From: Burkholderiales bacterium
Lineage (GTDB): Bacteria > Pseudomonadota > Gammaproteobacteria > Burkholderiales > Burkholderiaceae_C
Assembly: GCA_947451035.1 (NCBI GenBank)
Contig: CANFXR010000022.1
Location: 1 to 33,096, forward strand
Direction of reading: 5' to 3'
DNA: 33,096 nt
Shown here: piece after piece, positions 1 to 8,023 of the stretch
How positions within the stretch are numbered: the first letter of the stretch is position 1
How the letters are laid out: every line of letters starts with the position of its first letter
The notes under the pieces: model-generated
The model's input: the letters and a program-made list of their open reading frames with translations, nothing else
The model's database searches: none
Told to the model about the DNA's origin: nothing
Made by a program: the position numbers and the translations under genes

Positions 1-2004
1 AACCGCACCGAAGACGGCGTCATGCACAAGCTGCCCAAGCCCAGCGTGGACACCGGCATGGGCCTCGAGCGCATCACCGCGGTGCTGCAGCACGTGCACA
101 GCAACTACGAGATTGACCTGTTCGTCAACCTGCTGGCCGCCGCGCGCCGTGCGGTGCTGGCCGCCGGCGGGGCCGACTTCGCGGCCGATTCGCCGTCGCT
201 CAAGGTGATTGCCGACCACATCCGCGCGTGCACCTTCACGGTGGTCGACGGCGTGGTGCCGGGCAACGAAGGACGCGGCTACGTGCTGCGCCGCATCACC
301 CGGCGCGCCATCCGCCACGGCTACAAGCTCGGTGCGCGCACGCCGTTCTTTCACACGCTGGTGGCCGACCTGGCCGTCGAGATGGGCGACGCCTATCCCG
401 AGTTGCGCCAGCAGCAGCTGCGCGTGACCGAGGTGCTGCGCCAGGAAGAAGAGCGCTTCTTCCAGACGATTTCCAACGGCATGGAAATCCTCGAGACCGC
501 GCTGGTCGAGACCGCCGCGAAGCCCGGCGAGGCCGGCCGCATCCTCGACGGCGATCTGGCTTTCAAGCTGCACGACACCTTCGGCTTCCCGCTCGATTTG
601 ACCGCCGACGTGTGCCGCGAGCGCGACATGACCGTCGACGGCGCGGCCTTCGACGTGGCCATGGGTCGCCAGCGCGAACAAGCGCGTGCGGCGGGCAAGT
701 TCAAGATGGCGCAAGGGCTCGAGTACAGCGGCGCGGCCACGGTCTTTCATGGCTACGAGCACCTCGCGCACGAAGGTGCCAAGGTCACCGCGATCTACCT
801 GGACGGCACGCCGGTGCTGCGCGCGCGCGCCGGTGACGACGCGGTGATCGTGCTCGACCACACGCCGTTCTACGCCGAGAGCGGCGGCCAGGCGGGTGAC
901 ACCGGTGAGCTGCGCAATGCGCGCTCGCGGGTGCTCGTCGACGACACCATCAAGGTGCTGGCCAGCGTGTTCGGCCACCAGGGCCGCATCGTCGAAGGCG
1001 AGGTCGAGGTGGGCGACAGCTTCACCGCGCGCGTCGACGGCGAACGCCGCGCGAAGACCGTGCGCAACCACAGCGCCACCCACCTGATGCACAAGGCGCT
1101 GCGCGAGGTGCTGGGCGCCCATGTGCAGCAAAAGGGCTCGCAGGTCACGGCCGATCGCACGCGCTTCGACTTCGCGCACCACGCGCCGATGAGCAACGAG
1201 CAGATCCGTCAGGTCGAAAACATCGTCAACGCCGAGGTGCTGGCCAATGCGGCCGTGAGCTCCGACGTGATGTCCATCGACGACGCGCAAAAGACCGGCG
1301 CGATGATGCTGTTCGGCGAGAAATACGGCGACGAGGTGCGCGTGCTGGGCATCGGCTCGAGCCGCGAGCTGTGCGGCGGCACCCACGTGCAGCGCACCGG
1401 TGACATCGGCTTGTTCACCATCGTGGCCGAAGGCGGTGTGGCCGCCGGCGTGCGCCGTGTCGAAGCACTCACCGGCGACAACGCGCTGGCCTATGTGCAG
1501 GGCATGGAATCCGCGCTGGGCGGCGTGGCCGGCACGCTCAAGGTGCTGCGCGCCGATGTGCCTGCGCGCGTGATCTCGCTGCTCGATCAGGTGCGCGGTC
1601 TCGAGAAAGAACTCGACGCGATCAAGGGCAAGCTGGCCTCGGCGCAAGGCGACGAGCTGATGGCGCAGGCGGTCGACGTGGGCGGCATCAAGGTGCTGGC
1701 CGCGCGGCTCGAAGGCGCTGATGCCAAGGCGCTGCGCGAAACGCTCGACAAGCTCAAGGACAAGCTCAAGACCGCCGTGGTGGTGCTGGCCAGCGTGGAC
1801 GGCGGCAAGGTGCAGCTGGCCGCCGGCGTCACCGCCGACAGCATCGGCCGCGTCAAGGCCGGCGAGCTGGTCAACTTCGTGGCGCAGCAAGTCGGTGGCA
1901 AGGGCGGCGGCAAGCCCGACATGGCGATGGCCGGTGGCACCGACCCGAGCGGCCTGTCAGTCGCGCTCGCGTCGGTCGCGGCCTGGGTGGGCGAGCGCGT
2001 CTGA
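1..2004 (+). CDS. alaS: Alanyl-tRNA synthetase, 5'-truncated by window edge
   Basis: This enzyme charges tRNA-Ala with alanine in the cytoplasm and hydrolyses mischarged Ser/Gly-tRNA-Ala. The reading frame is open from base 1, so about 667 residues are visible. Roughly 200 N-terminal residues (most of the class II catalytic core) lie outside the window, judging by the usual length of about 870. The visible part opens with the conserved [12 protein letters not shown] segment. The editing-domain zinc motif follows as HSATH (about residue 357 of the fragment) and CGGTH (about residue 458). Near the end is the glycine-rich C-Ala signature [15 protein letters not shown]. The stop is TGA at 2002-2004. 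Its last 48 bases overlap, tail to tail, the end of the octaheme cytochrome gene on the other strand. Identification is secure. Confidence 0.98.
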   Translation, partial: NRTEDGVMHKLPKPSVDTGMGLERITAVLQHVHSNYEIDLFVNLLAAARRAVLAAGGADFAADSPSLKVIADHIRACTFTVVDGVVPGNEGRGYVLRRITRRAIRHGYKLGARTPFFHTLVADLAVEMGDAYPELRQQQLRVTEVLRQEEERFFQTISNGMEILETALVETAAKPGEAGRILDGDLAFKLHDTFGFPLDLTADVCRERDMTVDGAAFDVAMGRQREQARAAGKFKMAQGLEYSGAATVFHGYEHLAHEGAKVTAIYLDGTPVLRARAGDDAVIVLDHTPFYAESGGQAGDTGELRNARSRVLVDDTIKVLASVFGHQGRIVEGEVEVGDSFTARVDGERRAKTVRNHSATHLMHKALREVLGAHVQQKGSQVTADRTRFDFAHHAPMSNEQIRQVENIVNAEVLANAAVSSDVMSIDDAQKTGAMMLFGEKYGDEVRVLGIGSSRELCGGTHVQRTGDIGLFTIVAEGGVAAGVRRVEALTGDNALAYVQGMESALGGVAGTLKVLRADVPARVISLLDQVRGLEKELDAIKGKLASAQGDELMAQAVDVGGIKVLAARLEGADAKALRETLDKLKDKLKTAVVVLASVDGGKVQLAAGVTADSIGRVKAGELVNFVAQQVGGKGGGKPDMAMAGGTDPSGLSVALASVAAWVGERV

Positions 2005-2709
2005 CGCGCCACCCTCGTCGGGCTTGTCCTCCGCGCTGCGGTGGCACTTGACGCAGTTGTCGAAGTCGCGCACGCCTTCTTCCTCGTGCTTCGAACGCAC
2101 GTTGGACGGCGTGTGCTCGTGGCATCCGTAGCAGCTGTAGCGGGCGTAGTCGCTGTTCACGTGGCAGGTCTCGCACGGCGTCTGGTGGTCGGCGTCGAGC
2201 ACGAACAGCTCGTCATGATCGAAGGTCGCCGGCTTCCAGCCCTGCGCGCTGTGGCATTGCGCGCAGTTGCCCTTGAGCTGAAGGTGCAAGTTGTCGGCGG
2301 GCTTGCGGTGGCAGCCGTCGCAGCGCTCGCGCGTGGCCGCTTGCAGCAACTCATGTGAAAACGGCTTGCGGCTTTGCCGGGTCAGCTTCGGTGCCTGGTG
2401 GTCGCTGTGACAAGCCACGCAGTCGGTCTCGATGAGCTGCTGGTGGAACGCCACCTTGGCCGGCTTCGCCACGACGGCCACGCCGCGCGTGGTGCGCAGC
2501 CCGATGTCGGCCACGGCGTGGCAGCTCGCGCAGCGCTTTGACGACGCTCCGCGCAGCGGCGCATGGCAGGCAAAGCAGTCGGTGGCCAGTTCGGCGTGGC
2601 CGGCGGCCAGCGGCCCCGGACCGACCATCAGGTCGGGGTGGATGAACACCAGCGCCAGCACCGCCACCAGGTTGGCGATGACCACGATGAGCAGCCACGG
2701 GCGCTTCAA
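1957..2709 (-). CDS. Membrane-anchored octaheme c-type cytochrome (cytochrome c3/c7-like)
   Basis: This 250-residue protein has an uncleaved-looking N-terminal membrane helix (about residues 5-23) and then eight CXXCH haem-binding motifs starting at residues 45, 60, 97, 130, 149, 179, 193 and 219. Several are preceded by isolated histidines (His89, His119, His165, His208), as in multihaem cytochromes of the c3/c7 type with bis-His ligation. The helix should anchor it on the periplasmic face, where it could carry electrons from the membrane to a soluble or outer-membrane acceptor. The start is TTG at 2709-2707, overlapping the TGA of the preceding cytochrome b-like gene in a TTGA junction. This implies translational coupling. 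No in-frame ATG lies closer than 19 codons downstream, and that one is inside the mature protein. The C-terminal tail after the last haem overlaps the end of alaS. The physiological acceptor is unknown. Multihaem identity is certain from the motifs; the start codon is inferred. Confidence 0.9.
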   Translation of the reverse strand: MKRPWLLIVVIANLVAVLALVFIHPDLMVGPGPLAAGHAELATDCFACHAPLRGASSKRCASCHAVADIGLRTTRGVAVVAKPAKVAFHQQLIETDCVACHSDHQAPKLTRQSRKPFSHELLQAATRERCDGCHRKPADNLHLQLKGNCAQCHSAQGWKPATFDHDELFVLDADHQTPCETCHVNSDYARYSCYGCHEHTPSNVRSKHEEEGVRDFDNCVKCHRSAEDKPDEGGASDALAHPGRDRRERD

Positions 2710-3305
2710 TGCCAGCCCCAGAAGATGAACACCGAGACGATGTGCGCCAGCGCCAGCACGCCGAAGGCCAGCGAGATCGGCACATGGACCACGCGCCACT
2801 GCCGCACCGCATCGAAGGTCAGGCTGTCCCAGTAGCCGAGCTCGGCGAGCTGCTCGGGCGACAGGTCCTGCGACTGCGACTGCGACTGCAACTGCGCGCG
2901 TGCCTCGTCCATGCGCTTGCGCGAACGCTGCAGCAAGTACTTGCCGGTCAGCCCGCTGGCGATGTTGACGAGCATGGCCCACACCGCCAGCCACGCGAGG
3001 ATCGCGTTGAAGTGGATGCCCGCGTGCACCAGCACCAGCAGCGAGCCGGCCCACGCCATCGCCTCGTGCCATCGCAGCAGCGTGGCGGGCCGCCCGACGC
3101 GGATGACCCCGCGCTTGCGCAGCGAATACGCCAGCGAGAGCACGATCATCAGCGTGCCCGGGATGCCCAGATGGCGACCGATCCACACCGCGTCAAACCA
3201 GTGCAGCACGCCGTCGACCCCCAGCGCGGCCACCGCCAGCGCGAGCAGCGACAGCGCGAAAGGCAGCACCTCGCGCGTGAGCAGCCGGGCTTGCGTGCGG
3301 TTCAT
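2706..3305 (-). CDS. Small diheme cytochrome b-like membrane protein (ferric reductase/cytochrome b fold)
   Basis: This is a 199-residue integral membrane protein with four or five predicted helices (about 13-33, 46-62, 79-97, 102-120 and 174-196). Two histidine pairs, His80/His94 and His174/His188, are each separated by 13 residues. That spacing matches the bis-His ligand pattern of the ferric-reductase/NADPH-oxidase type diheme b proteins, so two stacked b haems across the membrane are expected. It sits between an FAD/2Fe-2S reductase gene and an octaheme cytochrome gene, which suggests it passes electrons from the cytoplasmic reductase to the periplasmic cytochrome. The ATG at 3305 overlaps the reductase TGA (ATGA), and its own stop overlaps the next start. 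A longer frame from 3344 is less likely because it loses this coupling. A loop between helices carries an SQ repeat encoded by a hexanucleotide tandem repeat. The exact family is uncertain. Confidence 0.85.
   Translation of the reverse strand: MNRTQARLLTREVLPFALSLLALAVAALGVDGVLHWFDAVWIGRHLGIPGTLMIVLSLAYSLRKRGVIRVGRPATLLRWHEAMAWAGSLLVLVHAGIHFNAILAWLAVWAMLVNIASGLTGKYLLQRSRKRMDEARAQLQSQSQSQDLSPEQLAELGYWDSLTFDAVRQWRVVHVPISLAFGVLALAHIVSVFIFWGWH
2868..2897. repeat. Hexanucleotide tandem repeat inside the cytochrome b-like gene
   Basis: Five consecutive copies of the unit ctgcga (the last two with one mismatch each) encode a run of alternating Ser and Gln (about residues 140-146) in a cytoplasm/periplasm loop. 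Because the unit length is a multiple of three, copy-number change would alter loop length without breaking the frame. Confidence 0.8.
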
Positions 3306-4546
3306 GCGTCGATCACCAGGCCCGGGCGCGGCGTGCCCACGCACAGCAGGCAGTGCCCCGGCGCGATGTCGTGATCGGGCGGCTCGGCGTAGTCCACCTG
3401 CCCGTCGATGAGCCGGGTTTCACAACTGCCGCAGCTGCCGGCGCGGCAGCCCGAATCGACGGCCACCGCATGGCGCTCGGCAAACGCGAGCAGGCTGGCA
3501 TCGTGGCCGTCCCACGCCAGCGTGCGACCCGAGCGCGCAAAGCGCACGTCGAAGGCCGGCGTGCGTGCGGCGGGCGCATCGGGTGAGGGCGCGGGTGGCG
3601 CCTCGCCTGACGCCGGTCCGAACGCCTCATGGCAGATGTCTTCGGGCGCCACGCCCCAGTCGCGCAGCGCCGGCAGCACGCTGCCGAGCAGCGCCGGCGG
3701 GCCGCACAGATAGAAGCGGTGGCGACCGGCCGGCAACGTGCGCCGCAGCCAGTCGATGTCGATGTGCCCGAGGTGCTGGAAATCGCGGCCCGGCTCGTCG
3801 CCCGGTTCGGGGCGGCTGCACGCGACGCTCAGGTGAAAGTGGGGGTGAGCGGCGGCTTGCTGTTCCAGCCACGACCTAAACGCGTGCTCGCGGCTGTGGC
3901 GCAGCCCGTAGTACAGGTGGATCGGGCGATCGGGCCGCTCGGCCAGCCACCCGTTGAGCATGGCCAGCAGTGGCGTGATGCCGATGCCGCCGGCGATCAG
4001 CACCGGCGTGGCCGTGTCGTCGGGCTCGATGACAAAGCGCCCGGCCGGCGCCCGCACGCGCAGCACATCGCCTTCGTGCACCCGGTCGTGGAGGTGGTTC
4101 GATGCCACGCCCGGCGGCAGGCTTTGCGCGAGCGGTGGCGGACCCACGCGCTTGACGGTGATGCGGTGGTGGAGCGGGTGGGGCCGGTCCGACAGCGAAT
4201 AGCAGCGGGTGATCGGGCGCGGCGCTGCCGTGCCGGTGCTGCCGGCGACGTCCAGCGCGAAGGTGAGGTACTGGCCGGGCTTGAACGCGCTCAGCGCGAC
4301 GCCATCGACGGGCACGAGATAAAACGAGCACTGGGTCTGCGCGGCGTCCTCGAATTCGCGCCGCACCACGCGGAACTCGCGCCAGCCCGACCACGCCGGT
4401 GCCGTGCCGGCGGCGAGCGGGGCTGCGGCGGGGATTGCCGCCAGCGCGAGGCGCCGGTGACGGCGCACCAGCACCACAGCGATGCCCACGGCCAGCTCAA
4501 GCGCGAAGGCGGCGCAGATCCAGACCAGCAGCAAGGGGGCAGTCAC
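3302..4546 (-). CDS. Membrane-anchored FAD/NAD(P)-binding reductase with C-terminal 2Fe-2S domain
   Basis: A predicted flavin reductase of about 414 residues that would take electrons from NAD(P)H and pass them through FAD and a plant-type 2Fe-2S cluster. From the chosen start, one N-terminal membrane helix (about residues 5-27) is followed by the FAD-binding barrel with RCYSLS (Arg114, Tyr116), the nucleotide-binding motif GGIGITP (from about residue 186), the YLCGPP motif, and a C-terminal ferredoxin domain with Cys367, Cys372, Cys375 and Cys402. The domain order (FAD, NAD, 2Fe-2S) is that of phthalate dioxygenase reductase and NADH:Hcp reductase. The added membrane anchor and its operon partners instead suggest a donor for the adjacent cytochrome b. 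GTG at 4546 is chosen because the upstream extension to 4684 is Arg-rich and would cover the FNR-like site and promoter. No strong ribosome binding site is seen, so the start is tentative. Confidence 0.87.
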   Translation of the reverse strand: MTAPLLLVWICAAFALELAVGIAVVLVRRHRRLALAAIPAAAPLAAGTAPAWSGWREFRVVRREFEDAAQTQCSFYLVPVDGVALSAFKPGQYLTFALDVAGSTGTAAPRPITRCYSLSDRPHPLHHRITVKRVGPPPLAQSLPPGVASNHLHDRVHEGDVLRVRAPAGRFVIEPDDTATPVLIAGGIGITPLLAMLNGWLAERPDRPIHLYYGLRHSREHAFRSWLEQQAAAHPHFHLSVACSRPEPGDEPGRDFQHLGHIDIDWLRRTLPAGRHRFYLCGPPALLGSVLPALRDWGVAPEDICHEAFGPASGEAPPAPSPDAPAARTPAFDVRFARSGRTLAWDGHDASLLAFAERHAVAVDSGCRAGSCGSCETRLIDGQVDYAEPPDHDIAPGHCLLCVGTPRPGLVIDA

Positions 4547-4637
4547 AGTGGTTCGGGCGCTGCGGTTGATGCAGGTGGGCCGCGATCGGCGTTGCGAAAC
4601 GTCCTGTCGATGCTGAGGGGGCCGCGCCCGGACTTTC

Positions 4638-4651
4638 TTGATCTGCCTCAA
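4638..4651. promoter_or_regulatory. FNR/Anr-like binding site
   Basis: TTGAT-CTGC-CTCAA matches the FNR consensus TTGAT-N4-ATCAA at nine of ten fixed positions. It lies in the 246-base region between the reductase operon (minus) and the chemoreceptor (plus). If it acts at the usual -41.5 position for the minus-strand operon, transcription would start near 4603, about 57 bases before the GTG at 4546. A weak CAGCAT -10 would then fall at about 4615-4610. The rest of the region shows no other clear element. Confidence 0.5.
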
Positions 4652-4792
4652 GCCGGCGCCGAACCGGTCGCGCCCCGGCCCCAATGAGCCTTCAAGTTCG
4701 AGTCAGGCCGACCGAAAGACTCCGTGTAGAGACCGCTTCTGCGGGGCGATCGGGCCCCGCGGCGCTGCGATCGGTTTGCCCTGAGGCCCTCC

Positions 4793-6403
4793 ATGCACAC
4801 GCAGCACAGCCCATCCGCCCCGGCCGCCAGACCGGGCGCGCTCGCCAACCTGTCCATCCGCAAGAAACTGCTGCTCAACGCCGCGATCCCGCTGCTGTTG
4901 CTGGGTGCCTTCGCGGTGTGGCTGTGGGGCGGGCTCACCGACATGCAGCAGCGCGTGAGTGACCAGGTCACCTCCAAGGTCCAGTTCGCACTGCTGGCCA
5001 AGGACCTCGAGCGCAACGTGGTGCAGGTGCAGCAGTTCTTGTCGGACGTGTCGGCCACGCGGGGGCTGGACGGTCTCGACGACGGCTTCAAGCTGGCCGG
5101 TGACAACCGCACCGAGTTCCTGGCCAACGTGGAACGCTTTCGTGAACACCTGAAGTCCGAGCACGCCGACGAGCAGCTCAAGGCGCTCGAGGCTGTGTCC
5201 GGTCACTTCGAGATCTACTTCAAGGCCGGTGTCGAGATGGCCCATGCCTATGTCGACGGCGGCCCCGCGCAAGGCAACAAGCTGATGCCCAACTTCGACA
5301 AGGCCAGCGAAACGCTGCAAGACGGCCTCGATGCCTTCGTGAAGGCCGAGATCGCCAGGATGGACGCCGATGTGGCTGGCGTGAGCGAACAGGCCACGTC
5401 GATCAAGCACGCCGCGCTGGTGCTCAGCCTGTGCGTGTGTGTGCTGGTGCTGCTGGCCAACCGGGCCATCGGCGGCAGCGTGTTGCGACCGGTGCAGCTG
5501 GCCGCCGAGGTGGCCACGCGCATCGCCCAGGGTGACCTGCGCCGCCGCGCCATCCCGAAGACCACCGACGAGATCGGCGTCATGCTCAGCTCGATGGGCA
5601 CCATGCAGGATTCGCTGCGCGAACTGGTCTCGCAGGTGCAACTGGGCATCGATCAGGTCAGCACCGCCTCGAGCGATCTGGCGCTGGCCAACGGCGAGCT
5701 GAGCGCGCGCAACGAGCGCCAGGCCGCCGCGCTGGAGGAAACCTCCGCGTCGATGCAGCAGCTCGGCGAGACGGTGTCGCACAACGCGGCGAATGCCGAT
5801 TCGGCCAACCGGCTGGCGCAGCAGGCGTGCGAGGTCGCGCTCAGCGGCGGCCAGGTGGTGGCCGAGGTGGTCGACACGATGAAGGGCATCAATGCGACCT
5901 CACGTCGCGTGGGCGAGATCGTCGGCGTCATCGATGGCATCGCTTTCCAGACCAACATCCTGGCCCTCAATGCGGCGGTGGAAGCCGCGCGTGCGGGCGA
6001 GCAGGGCCGCGGCTTCGCGGTGGTGGCCACCGAGGTGCGTGTGCTGGCCGGGCGCTGCACCGAAGCCGCACGCGAGATCCGCCAGCTCATCGGCAGCAGC
6101 GTGAAGCAGCTCGACAGCGGCACCGCGCTGGTCGCGCGCGCCGGCGCCACCATGGGCGATGTGGTGTCGTCGATCGAGCGGGTGACCCAGGTCGTGCGCG
6201 AGATCAGCGAGGCCGGTCGCCAGCAAAGCGCCAGCGTGTCGGAAGTGGCGCAGGCGGTGGCCTTGATGGACGAGGCCACCCAGCAAAACGCCGCGCTGGT
6301 CGATCAGACGGCCGCTGCGGCCGAGACCCTCAGGGGCCAGGCGCAGCACCTGGTTCAGGCGGTGCGCGTGTTCAATCTTGACGGGGCGATCGCGCTGGCC
6401 TGA
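4793..6403 (+). CDS. Methyl-accepting chemotaxis protein
   Basis: A 536-residue transmembrane chemoreceptor. A short cytoplasmic N-terminus is followed by TM1 (about 28-47), a periplasmic region of about 155 residues probably forming a helical bundle, TM2 (about 206-224), a HAMP domain and the cytoplasmic signalling domain. The highly conserved hairpin that binds CheA/CheW lies at about residues 373-418 ([21 protein letters not shown]). The ligand is not predictable from sequence. There is no C-terminal CheR-tethering pentapeptide; the protein ends ALA. The ATG at 4793 has a weak GAGG at 4784-4787. It is transcribed divergently from the electron-transfer operon and shares its 246-base upstream region, so regulation linked to redox or oxygen is possible but unproven. 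Confidence 0.95.
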   Translation: MHTQHSPSAPAARPGALANLSIRKKLLLNAAIPLLLLGAFAVWLWGGLTDMQQRVSDQVTSKVQFALLAKDLERNVVQVQQFLSDVSATRGLDGLDDGFKLAGDNRTEFLANVERFREHLKSEHADEQLKALEAVSGHFEIYFKAGVEMAHAYVDGGPAQGNKLMPNFDKASETLQDGLDAFVKAEIARMDADVAGVSEQATSIKHAALVLSLCVCVLVLLANRAIGGSVLRPVQLAAEVATRIAQGDLRRRAIPKTTDEIGVMLSSMGTMQDSLRELVSQVQLGIDQVSTASSDLALANGELSARNERQAAALEETSASMQQLGETVSHNAANADSANRLAQQACEVALSGGQVVAEVVDTMKGINATSRRVGEIVGVIDGIAFQTNILALNAAVEAARAGEQGRGFAVVATEVRVLAGRCTEAAREIRQLIGSSVKQLDSGTALVARAGATMGDVVSSIERVTQVVREISEAGRQQSASVSEVAQAVALMDEATQQNAALVDQTAAAAETLRGQAQHLVQAVRVFNLDGAIALA

Positions 6404-6426
6404 GCGCCAGCCACAGCGCACCGGCA

Positions 6427-6442
6427 CGCCGCTCGCACGGCG
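6427..6442. terminator. Weak hairpin between convergent genes
   Basis: CGCCG and CGGCG form a 5-bp stem with a 6-base loop in the 40-base gap between the converging chemoreceptor and CDF genes. There is no T-tract, so this is at most a weak bidirectional stop. Confidence 0.25.
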
Positions 6443-6443
6443 C

Positions 6444-7397
6444 TCAGCCCGGGGTCACGCCCGCCGAGTGGTCGCGATCCGGCCGGTGCCACGGGTCGAT
6501 GTGCGACATCAGGTTGAGCACCCGGTGGCGCTGCAGCACGCGCTGCTGCGCGGCCACCGCGATCTCGTGGCCGGCCTCGACGGTGATGTGGGCGTCGACC
6601 TCGATGTGGGCATCGACCACGATCATGTCGCCCATCTTGCGGGTGCGCACGTCGTGCACGCCGCTCACGCCGGGCGTTTGCTCCAGCGTCTCGCGAATCG
6701 CCTTGACCTCGGCGTCGTCGACCGAGCGGTCCATCAGGTCGTGCAGCGCGTCCCAGCCGAATTTCCAGCCCATCTTCGTCACCATGCAGCCCACGATCAG
6801 CGCGGCGATCGGGTCGAGGATCGGGTAGCCCGCCAGATTGCCGGCGATGCCCACGCCGACCACCAGCGACGAGGCCGCGTCCGAACGGGCGTGCCACGCG
6901 TTGGCCACCAGCATGGTCGACTTCACCCGCTTGGCCACCACGAGCATGTAGCGAAACAGCACCTCCTTGGCGATGAGCGCGCCGCCCGCCACCCACAGCG
7001 CGACCACGTGCACCGTGGCCACGGTGTGCGGCGCGGCGATCTTGAGGAACGCCGACCACAGCATGCCCACGCCCACGGCCAGCAGCAGCGCGCCGAGGAT
7101 CAGCGAGCCGGCGGTCTCGAAGCGCTGGTGCCCGTAGGGGTGTTCCTCGTCGGCGTCCTTCTGGCTGTGGCGGTTGGCCAGCAGCACCACGAAATCGGCC
7201 ACCAGATCGGACAGCGAATGCACGCCATCGGCGATCAGGCCCTGTGACTTGGCCAGCAGGCCGACGCTGATCTGCGTGATGGTCAGCACCAGGTTCACGC
7301 CCACGCTGACCCAGGTGCTGCGCGAGGCGGCCTGGGCGCGCTCGGCGGGACTGAACAGCGTGTCTTCGGTGTCGTCGGTGAGTTTGTCGAACTGCAT
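6444..7397 (-). CDS. Cation diffusion facilitator family transporter (likely Zn2+/Cd2+ or Fe2+ exporter)
   Basis: A 317-residue inner-membrane metal/proton antiporter of the CDF family with about six membrane helices and a C-terminal cytoplasmic metal-binding domain. The transport site residues are visible: His60 and Asp64 in VHSLSD (TM2), and His168 and Asp172 in WHARSD (TM5). This is the HxxxD/HxxxD arrangement usual for zinc-type members. The HPYGHQRFE segment after TM2 (about residues 86-93) is a family hallmark, and the C-terminal domain carries further conserved His/Asp residues. It is divergent from the SHP operon and separated from it by 165 bases. A second, weaker CCTAAG half-site at 7460-7465 lies nearer this gene. 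Substrate choice among divalent metals cannot be fixed from sequence alone. Confidence 0.93.
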   Translation of the reverse strand: MQFDKLTDDTEDTLFSPAERAQAASRSTWVSVGVNLVLTITQISVGLLAKSQGLIADGVHSLSDLVADFVVLLANRHSQKDADEEHPYGHQRFETAGSLILGALLLAVGVGMLWSAFLKIAAPHTVATVHVVALWVAGGALIAKEVLFRYMLVVAKRVKSTMLVANAWHARSDAASSLVVGVGIAGNLAGYPILDPIAALIVGCMVTKMGWKFGWDALHDLMDRSVDDAEVKAIRETLEQTPGVSGVHDVRTRKMGDMIVVDAHIEVDAHITVEAGHEIAVAAQQRVLQRHRVLNLMSHIDPWHRPDRDHSAGVTPG

Positions 7398-7510
7398 GGG
7401 CCTGCGTCGTTGAAAGGGGTGGGGTGGCAGCGTGCGCCGTGACGCACCAGTCAGGCCAGCCTAAGCCTCGAATATGAACGAAGTCTGAGCATTCGCCACG
7501 CTGCGCTGTT

Positions 7511-7527
7511 GTTAAGCCATTCCTAAG
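7511..7527 (+). promoter_or_regulatory. PmrA/QseB-type direct repeat upstream of the SHP operon
   Basis: GTTAAG-CCATT-CCTAAG is a direct repeat of two hexamers with a 5-base spacer. It resembles the CTTAA(T/G)-N5-CTTAA(T/G) box bound by PmrA/QseB response regulators. It ends 35 bases before the ATG of the SHP gene. The response regulator encoded downstream at 9244 belongs to this family, so autoregulation of the whole cluster is the simplest reading. Confidence 0.5.
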
Positions 7528-7562
7528 GCAGCGCCGGCAAGATGGCGATGAAGGAGTGACCC

Positions 7563-7970
7563 ATGAACCTGAGTTGGATGTTTCGATGCCTGAGCGCCGC
7601 CTGTCTGGCTGGCGTGGCGGTGGCGGGTGCGGCGCAAGCTGCCACGCCGGCCGAGCAGCTGGCCGCCTACAGCGCGCTGGCCGGCTCGCCGCCGAGCGTC
7701 GAGCGCGGGCGCACGCTGTTCACCACCCGGCACGGCCGCGAGTGGAGTTGCTCGTCGTGCCACGGCGCCGAGCCGCGCCAGGACGGCAAGCACGCCTCGA
7801 CCGGCAAGGTGATCGCGCCGCTGGCGCCGGCCTTCAATGCGCGGCGCTTCACCGACCCTGCCAAGACCGAGAAATGGTTTCGCCGCAACTGCAACGACGT
7901 CATCGGCCGCGTATGCAGCCCCGCCGAGAAGGCCGACGTGCTCGGCTGGTTGCTGCAGATCAAGCCATGA
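7563..7970 (+). CDS. shp: SHP-type monoheme cytochrome c (DUF1924), oxygen/NO-binding
   Basis: A 135-residue periplasmic haem protein of the Sphaeroides Heme Protein (DUF1924) family. A signal peptide is cut near residue 26 (AQA-ATPAEQ). The haem motif CSSCH is at residues 63-67. The family hallmark RNCNDVIGRVC follows at about residues 108-118; it holds the asparagine (probably Asn109) that serves as the displaceable sixth haem ligand and a disulfide (Cys110/Cys118). Known family members are high-spin and bind O2 or NO when reduced. An aaggag ribosome site at 7551-7556 lies 6 bases before the ATG. The stop overlaps an upstream in-frame ATG of the next gene (ATGA). The following genes encode DHC and cytochrome b561, the expected electron donors. 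Confidence 0.93.
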   Translation: MNLSWMFRCLSAACLAGVAVAGAAQAATPAEQLAAYSALAGSPPSVERGRTLFTTRHGREWSCSSCHGAEPRQDGKHASTGKVIAPLAPAFNARRFTDPAKTEKWFRRNCNDVIGRVCSPAEKADVLGWLLQIKP

Positions 7971-8023
7971 ACGCCGCCGCATCGCCAGACTCGCCCCACC
8001 CGCCGCAACACGCAGGAATCCGC

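Noticed and set aside
4547-4684. N-terminal extension of the reductase to ATG 4684
   Set aside because: Arg-rich, not conserved in character, and would cover the FNR-like site; a GTG start before the membrane helix fits better.
4692-4714. Possible sigma-28 flagellar promoter (TCAAG...GCCGACCG) ahead of the first chemoreceptor
   Set aside because: The words resemble the consensus, but the spacing is about four bases too short.
7967-8023. Upstream ATG for the DHC gene overlapping the SHP stop
   Set aside because: It would place 19 polar residues before the signal peptide; the ATG at 8024 has its own ribosome site.
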